From: Prorocentrum cordatum
Lineage: Eukaryota; Sar; Dinophyceae; Prorocentrales; Prorocentraceae
NCBI GenBank assembly: GCA_963575745.1
Contig: CAUYUJ010001389.1
Coordinates: 37,778-101,777, forward strand
DNA: 64,000 bases
Reading direction: 5' to 3'
Shown here: positions 41,082 through 50,390 of the stretch, piece by piece
Layout of the letters: each line of letters starts with the position of its first letter
How positions within the stretch are numbered: position 1 is the first letter of the stretch
Made by a program: the position numbers and the translations under genes
Notes under the pieces: model-generated
Told to the model about the DNA's origin: nothing
The model's input: the letters and a program-made list of their open reading frames with translations, nothing else
The model's database searches: none

Positions 41082-41917
41082 GGAGAGTGGGAAGAAGAGC
41101 GCATGCAAGCACTGACAGCTGGCATTGTCTTATGCTGGCGGCGAGTGGTAATTTACGCTGGTTCAGCATCAAGTGGAATGCGACGGACTGGTGGAATGTA
41201 GTTGCGTGCATGATAAAAATACAGCCTCGATGGGAGCCCATCTTCAGGAAACCGCCCGGTGCTCCTTGCCCTGTGGATACGTGGGACTCCCCTGAGGACT
41301 CCGACAGGCTCGCTCGCAGGATTGCCCACGGATATAACAACGAAACTGTCTGGCAGGAGGGCTCGGAGAACTCATTGTTGGTTGAAATGACTGGTGATAG
41401 TATGTGTGTGGTGAACTGGGCCCGAGGGATCTGGGAATGCCGTGATCGTTCGTACCGCAGGAGAGTGCACGGTCTACAAAACGATATGAATCAACTAGCG
41501 GAGGATTACGATATCAGGTGTGCCACTGTAGGGACGGATCCGTGGAAGCATATCTACAGAGAGTTCAATTGTGTTGCGGATGAGTTGACTTGGGAGGCGA
41601 GGAGGGGAAGGACGGGAAGATGGATTGACTTCAGATATTTACGACAACAGAGACATTGTATCAAACGTATCCGTGGAGGATGGGACGGTGGCGTGAGTGT
41701 TGAAGGCTCTGCTCTAGGTTGCTATGTGGAGGTCTCATTTGGGGACAACCACTGGCGACGAGTTTTCCAGGAGGCTTCTTTACTCCCTCTGGGGGCCACT
41801 GTTACAGATAGCGAGCTCACAGCTTGTGAACGCCTGCTCCAAGGTGTTCGGCAGATTATCTCTGAGATCCTCGGGCCTCCAACCCCAAAGAGGTTGAGAG
41901 GGCGTGAGGGACCCTAG
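41082..41917 (+). pseudogene. LINE-A ORF2 3' fragment (copy 3)
   Basis: Intact reading of the RNase H region with all four permuted motifs and the stop codon, but no endonuclease or RT. The open frame extends upstream to 40487 only through CPM sequence. Confidence 0.85.
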
Positions 41918-41928
41918 GGACTCTGCAC

Positions 41929-41956
41929 GGCTAGGGCGCACGCGCCCTGTGTAGCC
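41929..41956 (+). other. LINE-A 3' stem-loop (copy 3)
   Basis: Identical arms, loop and bulge to copies 1, 2 and 4. Confidence 0.75.
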
Positions 41957-42053
41957 GACCCCAACACCCAACACCAAGTTCCCGGATCTGGATCAAGGCG
42001 TCTGGATCAAGGCGTCTGGATCCCACAGGCGTCTAGTGTCTGGGGGGGGGCGC

Positions 42054-42131
42054 GTCGCCGCGGGCGGCGGCGCGGCAGCCATCGCTGCCTTCATCGTCTT
42101 CTTCGGGTTCAGCAAGATCGAGGTCAGCTAG
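42054..42131 (+). other. 25-residue hydrophobic open frame in the LINE-A 5' region
   Basis: VAAGGGAAAIAAFIVFFGFS and a short polar tail end at TAG (42129-42131). It reads like the last membrane segment of a small protein, and no start codon is present. It could be a captured host exon end or simply GC-rich 5' UTR. I do not assign a gene. Confidence 0.25.
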
Positions 42132-42355
42132 GCCGCTGCACTTGTTATTGTTATTGTGTGTGCCAGGCCGCCTGCACTTGTTTTTGTTATTGTTACTGCT
42201 GTAATTGTCTATTTTTCCTCTCTCTTGGGAAGACGGAGTGCTGGGGATCCGACTTCAGTCACGCGGACTGGGACTATCTAGCCAGACAGGTCGGGACACC
42301 TCGAAGTGACAGGAGAGCTGTTATTTGTGTGCCATCGCTCACACCAACAGTACCG

Positions 42356-42445
42356 TTTGTGCAGGGTGAAGGTTACGATTTCAATATCTTGCGTAACCAC
42401 TTTGTGCAGGGTGAAGGTTACGATTTCAATATCTTACGCAGCCAC
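42356..42445 (+). repeat. 45-bp tandem duplication before ORF1 ATG
   Basis: TTTGTGCAGGGTGAAGGTTA starts at 42356 and again at 42401. In the ORF1 frame it reads FVQGEGYDFNILRNH and a near-identical second unit, so the frame may be translated upstream of the first ATG. Confidence 0.8.
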
Positions 42446-42454
42446 AAAAGAAAG

Positions 42455-43555
42455 ATGGCTGCTGCAGGTTCTTCAGTTTCAGGTGTTGCACCAGCGATGC
42501 CAGCAGGTTCTTCAGTTTCAGGTGCTCCAGGCTTGCATGCGACGGGCCAGGACATGACAATTGATGATGGGGGTGGGGCGTTTGCTAGAGCTGTCCGTGC
42601 TCGTAATGTCAAAGGAGCAGGGAAAGGAGAAGGAGGAGGTGCGGGACAAACGTTGGGTGCGAAGGAGGTTGCCCAGGAAGCAGGCCTTGACATTGAACAG
42701 ATGTTTCGATCCATCATGACGGGACAACAGACTATGACGGCAGACATGCAATCGTTCAGGAACACTATTCGTACGGAAATGGACGGTCTGAAAACATCTC
42801 TGGACTCTAGGGTATCAAAAACAGAATCGGCGATCCAGGACCTCACCAATGAAGTTCAGAAGCTCAAGCAGGGGGACGGGCTGTCGGTAGCAAGCGGATC
42901 CACGAAGGCGGGTACGGACAGGCACGACCCTGGTTGGAGTCCACGTTATGTTGAGTTCAAAGGGTGGGTTTCAAGGGAGGGATGGAGGAACCGTGAGATA
43001 CGTCAGCGGGAGGCTCTTTCACAGGAGGCACTGACGACGGCGATGAATGGTCTCATTGACTCTAAACAAATCGATGCTACACAGAGGATGGCACTGGACT
43101 TGGATCGGACGGTTCAGGAGAATACTGGTAGATATTGGCCGTATACGAGGGGTAGGATCTATTTCAAGCCAGGCACATCCGCTGAGATCCTATGGGAAGC
43201 GAAACGTGTGTGGGAGAATGACTACAGGCGGGGACTCACTTCACTGCCGGCCAATGTGCGATTCCAAGTTGAATGCCAACCATGGAAGGTAGAACATGTT
43301 CGGGCAGTAGGACGGTTTCAAGCACTATTCTCTGATATCAAGAAAAATGCGACGGGTATTCTTCGAGGTGAGACGGGTCCGCCAATGACATATATGTGGT
43401 ATATGCCGAATGCTGATGATACTACACAAAAGACTCTGATTGCAGAATGGGGACCGACAAAAGGATGGAACCTCTATGGTGATAATTTGACACACGTTGA
43501 GCCCGATATTAATCAGGTGCAGTTTCTTCAGACACTACGGTGCCCGAATCATTGA
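42455..43555 (+). CDS. LINE-A ORF1 protein
   Basis: The first in-frame ATG is at 42455 (MAAAGSSVSG), giving ~366 codons. The frame is open upstream to 42158, so a longer product is possible. The N-terminus has a repeated AGSSVSG element. A Gly-rich basic stretch follows, then a coiled coil of ~70 residues (around TEMDGLKTSLDSRVSKTES). The C-terminal region with GRIYFKPGTSAEILWEAK is shared with LINE-F ORF1. Presumably it is an RNA-binding trimer-type ORF1p, which is inference from the coiled-coil-plus-domain layout. The stop is TGA-CGG with ORF2 in frame. Confidence 0.85.
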   Translation: MAAAGSSVSGVAPAMPAGSSVSGAPGLHATGQDMTIDDGGGAFARAVRARNVKGAGKGEGGGAGQTLGAKEVAQEAGLDIEQMFRSIMTGQQTMTADMQSFRNTIRTEMDGLKTSLDSRVSKTESAIQDLTNEVQKLKQGDGLSVASGSTKAGTDRHDPGWSPRYVEFKGWVSREGWRNREIRQREALSQEALTTAMNGLIDSKQIDATQRMALDLDRTVQENTGRYWPYTRGRIYFKPGTSAEILWEAKRVWENDYRRGLTSLPANVRFQVECQPWKVEHVRAVGRFQALFSDIKKNATGILRGETGPPMTYMWYMPNADDTTQKTLIAEWGPTKGWNLYGDNLTHVEPDINQVQFLQTLRCPNH

Positions 43556-43558
43556 CGG
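43553..43558 (+). promoter_or_regulatory. Candidate readthrough stop UGA-CGG, LINE-A copy 4
   Basis: ORF1 and ORF2 lie in one frame separated only by this TGA. No AUG lies between it and the endonuclease VATWNVQ nine codons downstream. Confidence 0.65.
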
Positions 43559-43582
43559 GGCGGTAGGGCTGCGACTGAGACC

Positions 43583-46500
43583 GTGGTCGCAACCTGGAAT
43601 GTGCAGAAAATATCCGACGGTCAAGTACCCAACCTGGTCGCTGCATGTGAAGCCAGGTCAATTCAAATGGTGTGCCTGCAAGAGTGTGAGCATACCAGTG
43701 CAAATACTTTTAACAGATGTGGATGGGAGATTCACTATAGCTCCTGCTCCAAGGCGGCGGTTGCATGGTGCAGGGATTGGGCACCACATGTGATTGCTCG
43801 ACGGAGTGGGGTACGATTTGCGTGTGTTGAATTCAGGGGTGCTCTAGTTACATCAGTGTATCTACCATGTGTGATGCGTGATGTGGACCACTTGGGGGAA
43901 TATTTAGATGTACTTACTAAGTGCAGTGTTACTATGTTTCAAACTACACAGGCTGGAGTCATACCATGGGTGGGGATGGATGCTCAGACGGAACTTGAAC
44001 CAGATATGCTGGGAATGACGGGAGGAGGTCTTATGCAGGTGGACGGGAGGAGGGAGGAGGCGAACTACCATGCAGAGAGGAGGGACATGCTTATGAGGTT
44101 CATGAGTACTTGGGGGATCTGTGCGGCGAACACATATGGAGACCGACGTATCACACATATACCGTACTGTTCCACACATGTGCAGCGTGTGCTTGACTAT
44201 ATACTCATCCCTACACGTTGGTGCGCGGATGAGGCAAGAGCTCACCAGGAAATGAGATGCCAGGTCCAGTTTGTGGAACCCATCAAAGCTACGCCAGGTA
44301 TACGTGCAAAAGCCAGTGCCTATAGTGATCACGCTCTGGTCTGGGTAAATCTCAAGACGACGGAGATCAGGCGCCCAGCTTTGCCACCCCGCCCTGTGTC
44401 CATGGTTGGCTGGCAGCCGACGGATGACACGGCGAGGAACATGTTTCGTGTGCTTGCGGATGTGTCGATTGAGGGACTTGCATCGGACACGGTAGGGACG
44501 GACCTGCAGCAGGTGGGACGGGTACTCTTGGAGACGGCAAAGCTTGTGGACCACAATAAGGGGCGCCCCAACTGCAAACCTATTCAGAGGCCCAGGGAGC
44601 TCATAGAGGTGGAGTCTGCCATCAGGCGGGGGCCCTTGGGAATACTCGTAAACAACTGCTGCGTAGGAGGAAGACCCTTAGGAGACAGCATAGGAGGAAC
44701 CAACTCCTGCAGGACCACAGGGGATCCAGTAAGACCTCACGGTGTATCCTCAAGGAGCTGGAGTGTGAGGGTGTGCTGACAATGGACAGGACTAGGTGGA
44801 GTACGGAAATCACTAGGTACGCGACGGCGTCATACACGAACTCGGAGGAGGAAAAACGGACTTTGGAGGCCTTCCAGGAACTCAGACACAACGACCGTGG
44901 GGTGGAGGGAAGAGTCATCACGATGGGCATGCTCATGCAGGCTCGTGCGTCTTTGAAGCCGGGCACGGCGCCTGGCAGCGATGGAGTCGTTGCGGAGGTC
45001 ATTCGTGAGTTGCCGTGGAGGAGCCTGCAGTTTGTGCGGCGTGCTTTCCAGAGGATTTTCGAGCAGGGAGCCTCCAGCCCTGAGACGTGGAGGCAGCTCA
45101 GTATCCAACTTGTGCCGAAGATGCGGGATGCTACACGACTCTCCAACACCAGAGGGATTTGCCTGATCAGTGTGATGAGTAAATGGTACATGGCATGTGT
45201 GTTGCAGTTTATTGATGCATTCCCGGTGAACCGACGGTTGTGCACATATGGATTTGAAAAGGATCAGAAGGTTACTAACGTCACGGCACCACTATCACAT
45301 CTTACTAGACATGCAAATGTGTGGGGGAAGGCGGAGTCTATGCACGTGGGAGTCTTGGACATACACAAAGCTTTCGATAATGTCACACTGCACACTATCA
45401 TCAAGGCCATGTTGCACCTTAAGTACCCCGTGTGCCTCATCAGAGCCATTGTGGAGCCCATGCTGGATAACATTGCTACCTTTGAGTTTCAGAACGTGTG
45501 CGGCGATGAGGTGAGATACAACAAATCGGTCCGAACGGGAGGTAAGGAGGGACCCATACTTTTCAATATTGTCTTGGAGGCCATCTGGGGATCTGTGATT
45601 CAGACTTGGGATACCTTAGGATACGGTGTCCGACTGGAAGGGGAGGGGACGGACGGTGCTCTTGTACATCACTTCTTGTGGGCGGACAATGTTACGCTCT
45701 GTGCCGCATCGCAGCTCCAGCTACAACAGATGATCGGTATGATGACGGTGACACTCAGACGGGCGGGGATGGACTGGAAGGAGGACTCTTTGGCGTATGT
45801 ACTTTTTGGCCAGACGTACACAGGTGGCGATCCGCCGCTGCTCTGCCCGCTCTCACCAGCCATCTGTGCGATTTCTGGAGATGAGGATCTCCCAGAGCAC
45901 TTGCGCTCGACTGTCGTTATGCCGAGGAAGGAGGAGGTGGAGGTACTAGGAGTGAAGCTCAGCTCGGAAATCAAGGGATATCACGGCTTGTATCATCGAC
46001 TGGAGAAAGGGAGGAAGGCCTATTTTGCTGACATCCAGTTTTATCGCTCCAGATCGGTCTCACTCAAAGAGAAGTTTCGCAGGTATGCCGCTCGCGTGCA
46101 GTCTGTGGTGTACCACGGATGTATAGGCTGGCCGTGCAATCTACGACTGCTGGAGAGGATTAAGGTATGGGAGGGGAGGTGTCTCAACGGTATGCGAGGA
46201 TTACACAAGAGGGAGGAGGAGACGTGGGAGGAGTTCAGGGACAGGACCACACCGAAGTCATACGAGCTATTCTTGCAGGCTGGCCACTGCAGTCTCCTAG
46301 AGAAGGTGGTCCGAGCCAATTTCGAGTTTGCGCTGGAGCTGGCCCAGTTCCATGATCGGGCCTTCGCCTCCACGGACTTGCGTGGGGCACGAGCCTGGCG
46401 TCAGACGCTGCAGGCCATGTTACACTGTGCGGGGGAATGGTCAATACGGAGGGACACACTTGTATCCATGTTCACGGGAGCCAGGAGGAGGGAAGGTACG

Positions 46501-47337
46501 AGGAGAGTGGGAGGGAGAGCGCATGCAAGCACTGACAGCTGGCATTGTCTTATGCTGGCGGCGAGTGGTAATTTACGCTGGTTCAGCATCAAGTGGAATG
46601 CGACGGACTGGTGGAATGTAGTTGCGTGCATGACAAAAATACAGCCTCGATGGGAGCCCATCTTCAGGAAACCGCCCTGTGCTCCTTGCCCTGTGGATAC
46701 GTGGGACTCCCCTGAGGACTCCGACAGGCTCGCTCGTAGGATTGCCCACGGATATAACAACGAAACTGTCTGGCAGGAGGGCTCGGAGAGCTCATTGTTG
46801 GTTGAAATGACTGGTGATAGTATGTGTGTGGTGAACTGGGCCCGAGGGATCTGGGAATGCCGTGATCGTTCGTACCGCAGGAGAGTGCACGGTCTACAAA
46901 ACGATATGAATCAACTGGCGGAGGATTACGACATCAGGTGTGCCACTGTAGGGACGGATCCGTGGAAGCATATCTACAGAGAGTTCAATTGTGTTGCGGA
47001 TGAGTTGACTTGGGAGGCGAGGAGGGGAAGGACGGGAAGATGGATTGACTTCAGATATTTACGACAACAGAGACATTGTATCAAACGTATCCGTGGAGGA
47101 TGGGACGGTGGCGTGAGTGTTGAAGGCTCTGCTCTAGGTTGCTATGTGGAGGTCTCATTTGGGGACAACCACTGGCGACGAGTTTTCCAGGAGGCTTCTT
47201 TACTCCCTCTGGGGGCCACTGTTACAGATAGCGAGCTCACAGCTTGTGAACGCCTGCTCCAAGGTGTTCGGCAGATTATCTCTGAGATCCTCGGGCCTCC
47301 AACCCCAAAGAGGTTGAGAGGGCGTGAGGGACCCTAG
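43583..47337 (+). pseudogene. LINE-A ORF2 with a single-base deletion (copy 4)
   Basis: The same protein as copy 2, except that GCGTGGGGCCC of copy 2 reads GCGGGGGCCC here (~44628), a one-base loss. The frame changes at about residue 349, between endonuclease and RT. The first frame runs out at 44779. The correct frame is open again through to 47337 with all RT and RNase H motifs (FLWADNVTL, GDSMCVVNW, GGWDGG). Otherwise it is nearly identical to copy 2, so the lesion is recent or an assembly error. Confidence 0.9.
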
Positions 47338-47348
47338 GGACTCTGCAC

Positions 47349-47376
47349 GGCTAGGGCGCACGCGCCCTGTGTAGCC
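47349..47376 (+). other. LINE-A 3' stem-loop (copy 4)
   Basis: Same sequence and fold as in the other three copies. Confidence 0.75.
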
Positions 47377-47393
47377 GACCCCAACACCCCAAC

Positions 47394-48823
47394 ACCAAGT
47401 TCCCGGAGAGCCCGCTGAGAGCTAAAGGGTTTTGGATTAGAAGCCGGACGGTGGTGGTGCCCCCAGGAGCTCCTCCACGGCGGTCCACGTTCCCCGCAGC
47501 GCCTCCGGCGGCCCGGCAACTGCTCCGGGTGAGCTTCCGGCAAGCTTCCACGCGTGCCTGCATGCGTGCAGGGACGCACGGAAGTGTTTCTGACAGCGCT
47601 TCCGCAGCGCTCCTGGGGGGGCCCCCAAAGCTCTCCAGGAAAGATTTCCCGTCCCCCGAGATTCTCTTTGCTCTCCGGGTTTTGGACGCTACCAAGTGGT
47701 CGGTTGAAAATTTTCTTCTCGAAATTCAACAATCCGTTTGAGCTCGCCGGACGGTGGTGGTGTTCCCAGGAGCTCGTCCACGGCGGTCCACGTTCCCCGC
47801 AGCGCCTCCGGCGGCCCGGCAACTGGTCCGGGGGAGCTTCCGGCAAGCTTCCACGTGTGCCTGCATGCGTGCAGGCACGCATAGAAGTGTTTCTGGCAGC
47901 GCTTCCGCAGCGCCCCAGGGGAGTCTCCTACAGCTCTCCAGGATAGATTTCCGGTCACCCGAGATTCCCGGAGAGCTCCCTGAGAGCTAAAGGGTTTAAG
48001 ACTGGGAATCGGTGGTGAAACGTGAACCAAGTTACCGCCGGGCACCTTGTAGAGCTCGCTTCTTACACAGCGCTCCTTCGAACACGTGAAGGGAGGTAAG
48101 TAAATCGTAGAGCTTCCCTGAGCAAGTTATTGCTGGAAGCTTAAGAGTAATTCCGGGGAGCTGGAGAGCTAGAACCTCGTAGAGCCCTTGGACATCCATG
48201 AGCTAGAGGAATTCCGGCGCGGGGTGAAGCTAGTAACTCGTAGAGCTTCCCTTAGCAAGTTCCCGGATAGCTTCTTGGAGAGCTAAGGGTTTCAGAGAAG
48301 AAGCCGGAGGTGGGTGGTGAGGGGGACGCGCCCACGCTCGCCGGTCCACGACCCCCGGAGCAACTCGCCGGAGTTCGCAGCGTGTCCGGGAGCGTGGCTT
48401 CCTAGCGTTTCCCAATACGCGTGGCTCAAGGGTGCGCGAAGCGCTTCGGCAGAGCTTCGGCAGAGCTTCGCCAGTGCTCGCAGGCTCCCAGGCAGAGGTG
48501 TCGTGGTAGGTTTCACAGAGCCCCGCGCGTCGTAAAAGACGCCCTCGCAGGCGTCTCCTGCGAGGTTTCCAGCGCCCCACGCATCGTTCCAGGCGGCCTG
48601 GCAGAGGTCGCCGTGCGGCGCTTTGGGGCGCTCTGCGCTCCGCGCCTTGCCTGGCTATCCGGGTTTTTCCCGGATAGCTCCTTGGAGAGCTAAGGGTTTC
48701 AGATGAGAAGCCGGCGGTGGGTGGTGGGGAGCACACGCCCACCTCCGCCGGTCCACGATCCCCGGGGCAACTCGCCGGAGTTCGCAGCGTGTCCGGGAGC
48801 GTGGCTTCCTAGCGTTTCCCAAT
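47394..48823. repeat. CPM copies, CHE ends and a diverged CPM type
   Basis: CPMs at ~47402-47697 and ~47745-47998 (palindromes ~47550-47582 and ~47850-47885). A reverse CHE hairpin at 48005-48050. CHE-L and CHE-S end fragments to 48260. A second CPM type (CCCGGATAGC...GCTATCCGGG) runs at 48263-48668 and again from 48669. The first of these contains the uninterrupted site CCCAATACGCGTGG at 48411-48424. No gene seen. Confidence 0.75.
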
Positions 48824-49208
48824 ACCTCGTAGAGCTCTTCGGCATCGATGAGCTAGAGGAATTCCGGCGCGGGGTGGAGCTAGTTGGTCGACCCGGCCGA
48901 GGCGGACAAAGTGATAACTTTTGGGTGGTTTTGCGATTTTTTGAAAGATATTTGACCATTTATTTTGAGAAAGCAGATTTTTCGCACCTGTGAACGGCTA
49001 TGAGGGTCTCTCTGTCTTAGTATGAGCTTTGTAGGCGCACTTTTACTATCAAAACATTTGGAGCAACCATCTTCATGTCGACACGAAAACATCAATTTTT
49101 CTCTTTTGTTAAGAAAGCTTCGAGAAGCTCGACTCTGAGCACTCTCTCGCGTGGAAGGAGCTACGAGGTTCCCGGCGGTGACCAGGTTGACGGTTCACCG
49201 CCGGCGCC
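48824..49208 (+). mobile_element. CHE-S element with an empty-site partner
   Basis: Inserted in the second diverged CPM. The 48-bp left flank (48776-48823) ends TTTCCCAAT, and the right flank AGT|GCGCGTGGCTCCAGGG continues the same host sequence. This host is uninterrupted at 48364-48440. That fixes the element as ACCTCG...GGCGCC, 385 bp, with a 3-bp A(A/G)T at both edges. Confidence 0.85.
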
Positions 49209-49473
49209 AGTGCGCGTGGCTCCAGGGTGCGCGAAGCGCTTCGGCAGAGCTTCGGAAGAGCTTCAGCAGTTCTTCCAGGCTCCTAGGCAGATTTTCCTTG
49301 CGCGCTTTGCAGGGCCCGACGCATCGTTAACGGCGCCCCTGCAAAGCGTCTCCTGCGAGGTTTCCAGCGTCCCGCGCATCGTTTCAGGCGGCCTGGCAGA
49401 GATCCCCGTGCGGCGTTCCGCGCTTGGCTTCGCTATCCGGGTTTTGGACGCTTACAAGTGGACGCTTACAAGT
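49209..49473 (+). repeat. Remainder of diverged CPM
   Basis: Continues the host CPM to its CTATCCGGGTTTTGGACGCT tail. The tail end is duplicated (GGACGCTTACAAGT twice) before the next CHE-S. Confidence 0.75.
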
Positions 49474-49874
49474 ACCTCGTAGAGCTCTTCGTCATCGATG
49501 ATCGATGAGCTAGAGGAATTCCGGCGCGGCATGGAGCTAGTTGGCCGACCCGGCCAGAACGGGCAATGTGGTAACTGTTTGGTGGTTTTGCGATTTTTTG
49601 AAAGATATTCAACCATTTATTTAGAGAAAGCAGATTTTTCGCACCTGTAGACGACTATGAGGGCCTCTGCGTCTTAATATGAGCTCTCTAGATGCACGTT
49701 TACTATCAAAACACTTGGCGAAACGAACTCCATGTCGACATGACAAAAATCATGGTTCTCTTCCTTGAGAAATGCTTCCAAAAGGCTTCTCTTTTGATGC
49801 TGAGCACTCTCACGCGCGTAGGAGCTCTACGAGGTTCTCGGCGGTGACCAGGTTGACGGTTTACCGCCGGCGCC
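49474..49874 (+). mobile_element. CHE-S element, complete
   Basis: Starts ACCTCGTAGAGCTCTTCG after AGT (49471-49473) and ends GGCGCC before AGT (49875-49877). It contains a duplicated ATCGATG near the 5' end. Non-coding. Confidence 0.8.
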
Positions 49875-50390
49875 AGTTATTGGTGGAAGCTTAAGAGTAC
49901 CTCGTAGAGCCCTTCAGTCATCCTGAGAGGTACTCTCGATTTTCCGCACTTAACTCAGGCTGTATGGGGGGCTGCAGAGCTGGTAATCACAGGAATCGAT
50001 CCGCAGACATCAGACGCGTCCGCCTGTCGCATTCAGAGGTGTGAACTCGGTTTCATACTGGAGCTCGATTGGAAAACTGTTCGTCTGTTTCGTTAAAGTC
50101 ATCTTGAGAGGTTTATAATCGCTTGGGCTGAAAAACTAGTCGTTCTCTGAAATTATTTTCCACACTTGTAAGCGTCCAAAACCCGGATAGCGAAGCCAAG
50201 CGCGGAACGCCGCACGGGGACCTCTGCCAGGCCGCCTGAAACGATGCGCGGGACGCTGGAAACCTCGCAGGAGACGCTTGCAGGGGCGCCGTTTACGATG
50301 CGTGGAGCCCTGCAAAGCGCGCAAGGAAGATCTGCCTAGGAGCCTGGAAGAACTTGGTAGCGTCCAAAACCTGGATAGCAAAGAGGCACT
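49875..50390. repeat. Satellite scrap and diverged CPM
   Basis: About one 177-bp satellite unit plus the CHE-L 3' region (49905-50155), then a reverse diverged CPM (AAGCGTCCAAAACCCGGATA at ~50168) to ~50390. No gene seen. Confidence 0.7.

Larger units (their letters stand above)
41082..41972 (+). mobile_element. LINE-A copy 3, 5'-truncated
   Basis: Collinear with copy 2 (offset 5015) from GGAGAGTGGG. The target duplication ACCAAGTTCCCGG is at 41071-41083 on the left and 41973-41985 on the right. The left copy extends into GGAGAG, which is also the first sequence of the truncated element, so the 5' junction lies in microhomology. Confidence 0.9.
41986..47393 (+). mobile_element. LINE-A copy 4, full length (~5.4 kb)
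   Basis: Starts right after the target duplication of copy 3 (ACCAAGTTCCCGG, 41973-41985) and ends before ACCAAGTTCCCGGAGAG at 47394-47410. The host CPM then continues (CCCGCTGAGAGCTAAAGG). It contains a ~470-bp 5' UTR, ORF1, the UGA-CGG junction, ORF2 with one frameshift, and the 3' stem-loop. The 5' end has a duplicated GGATCAAGGCGTCT. Confidence 0.9.
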
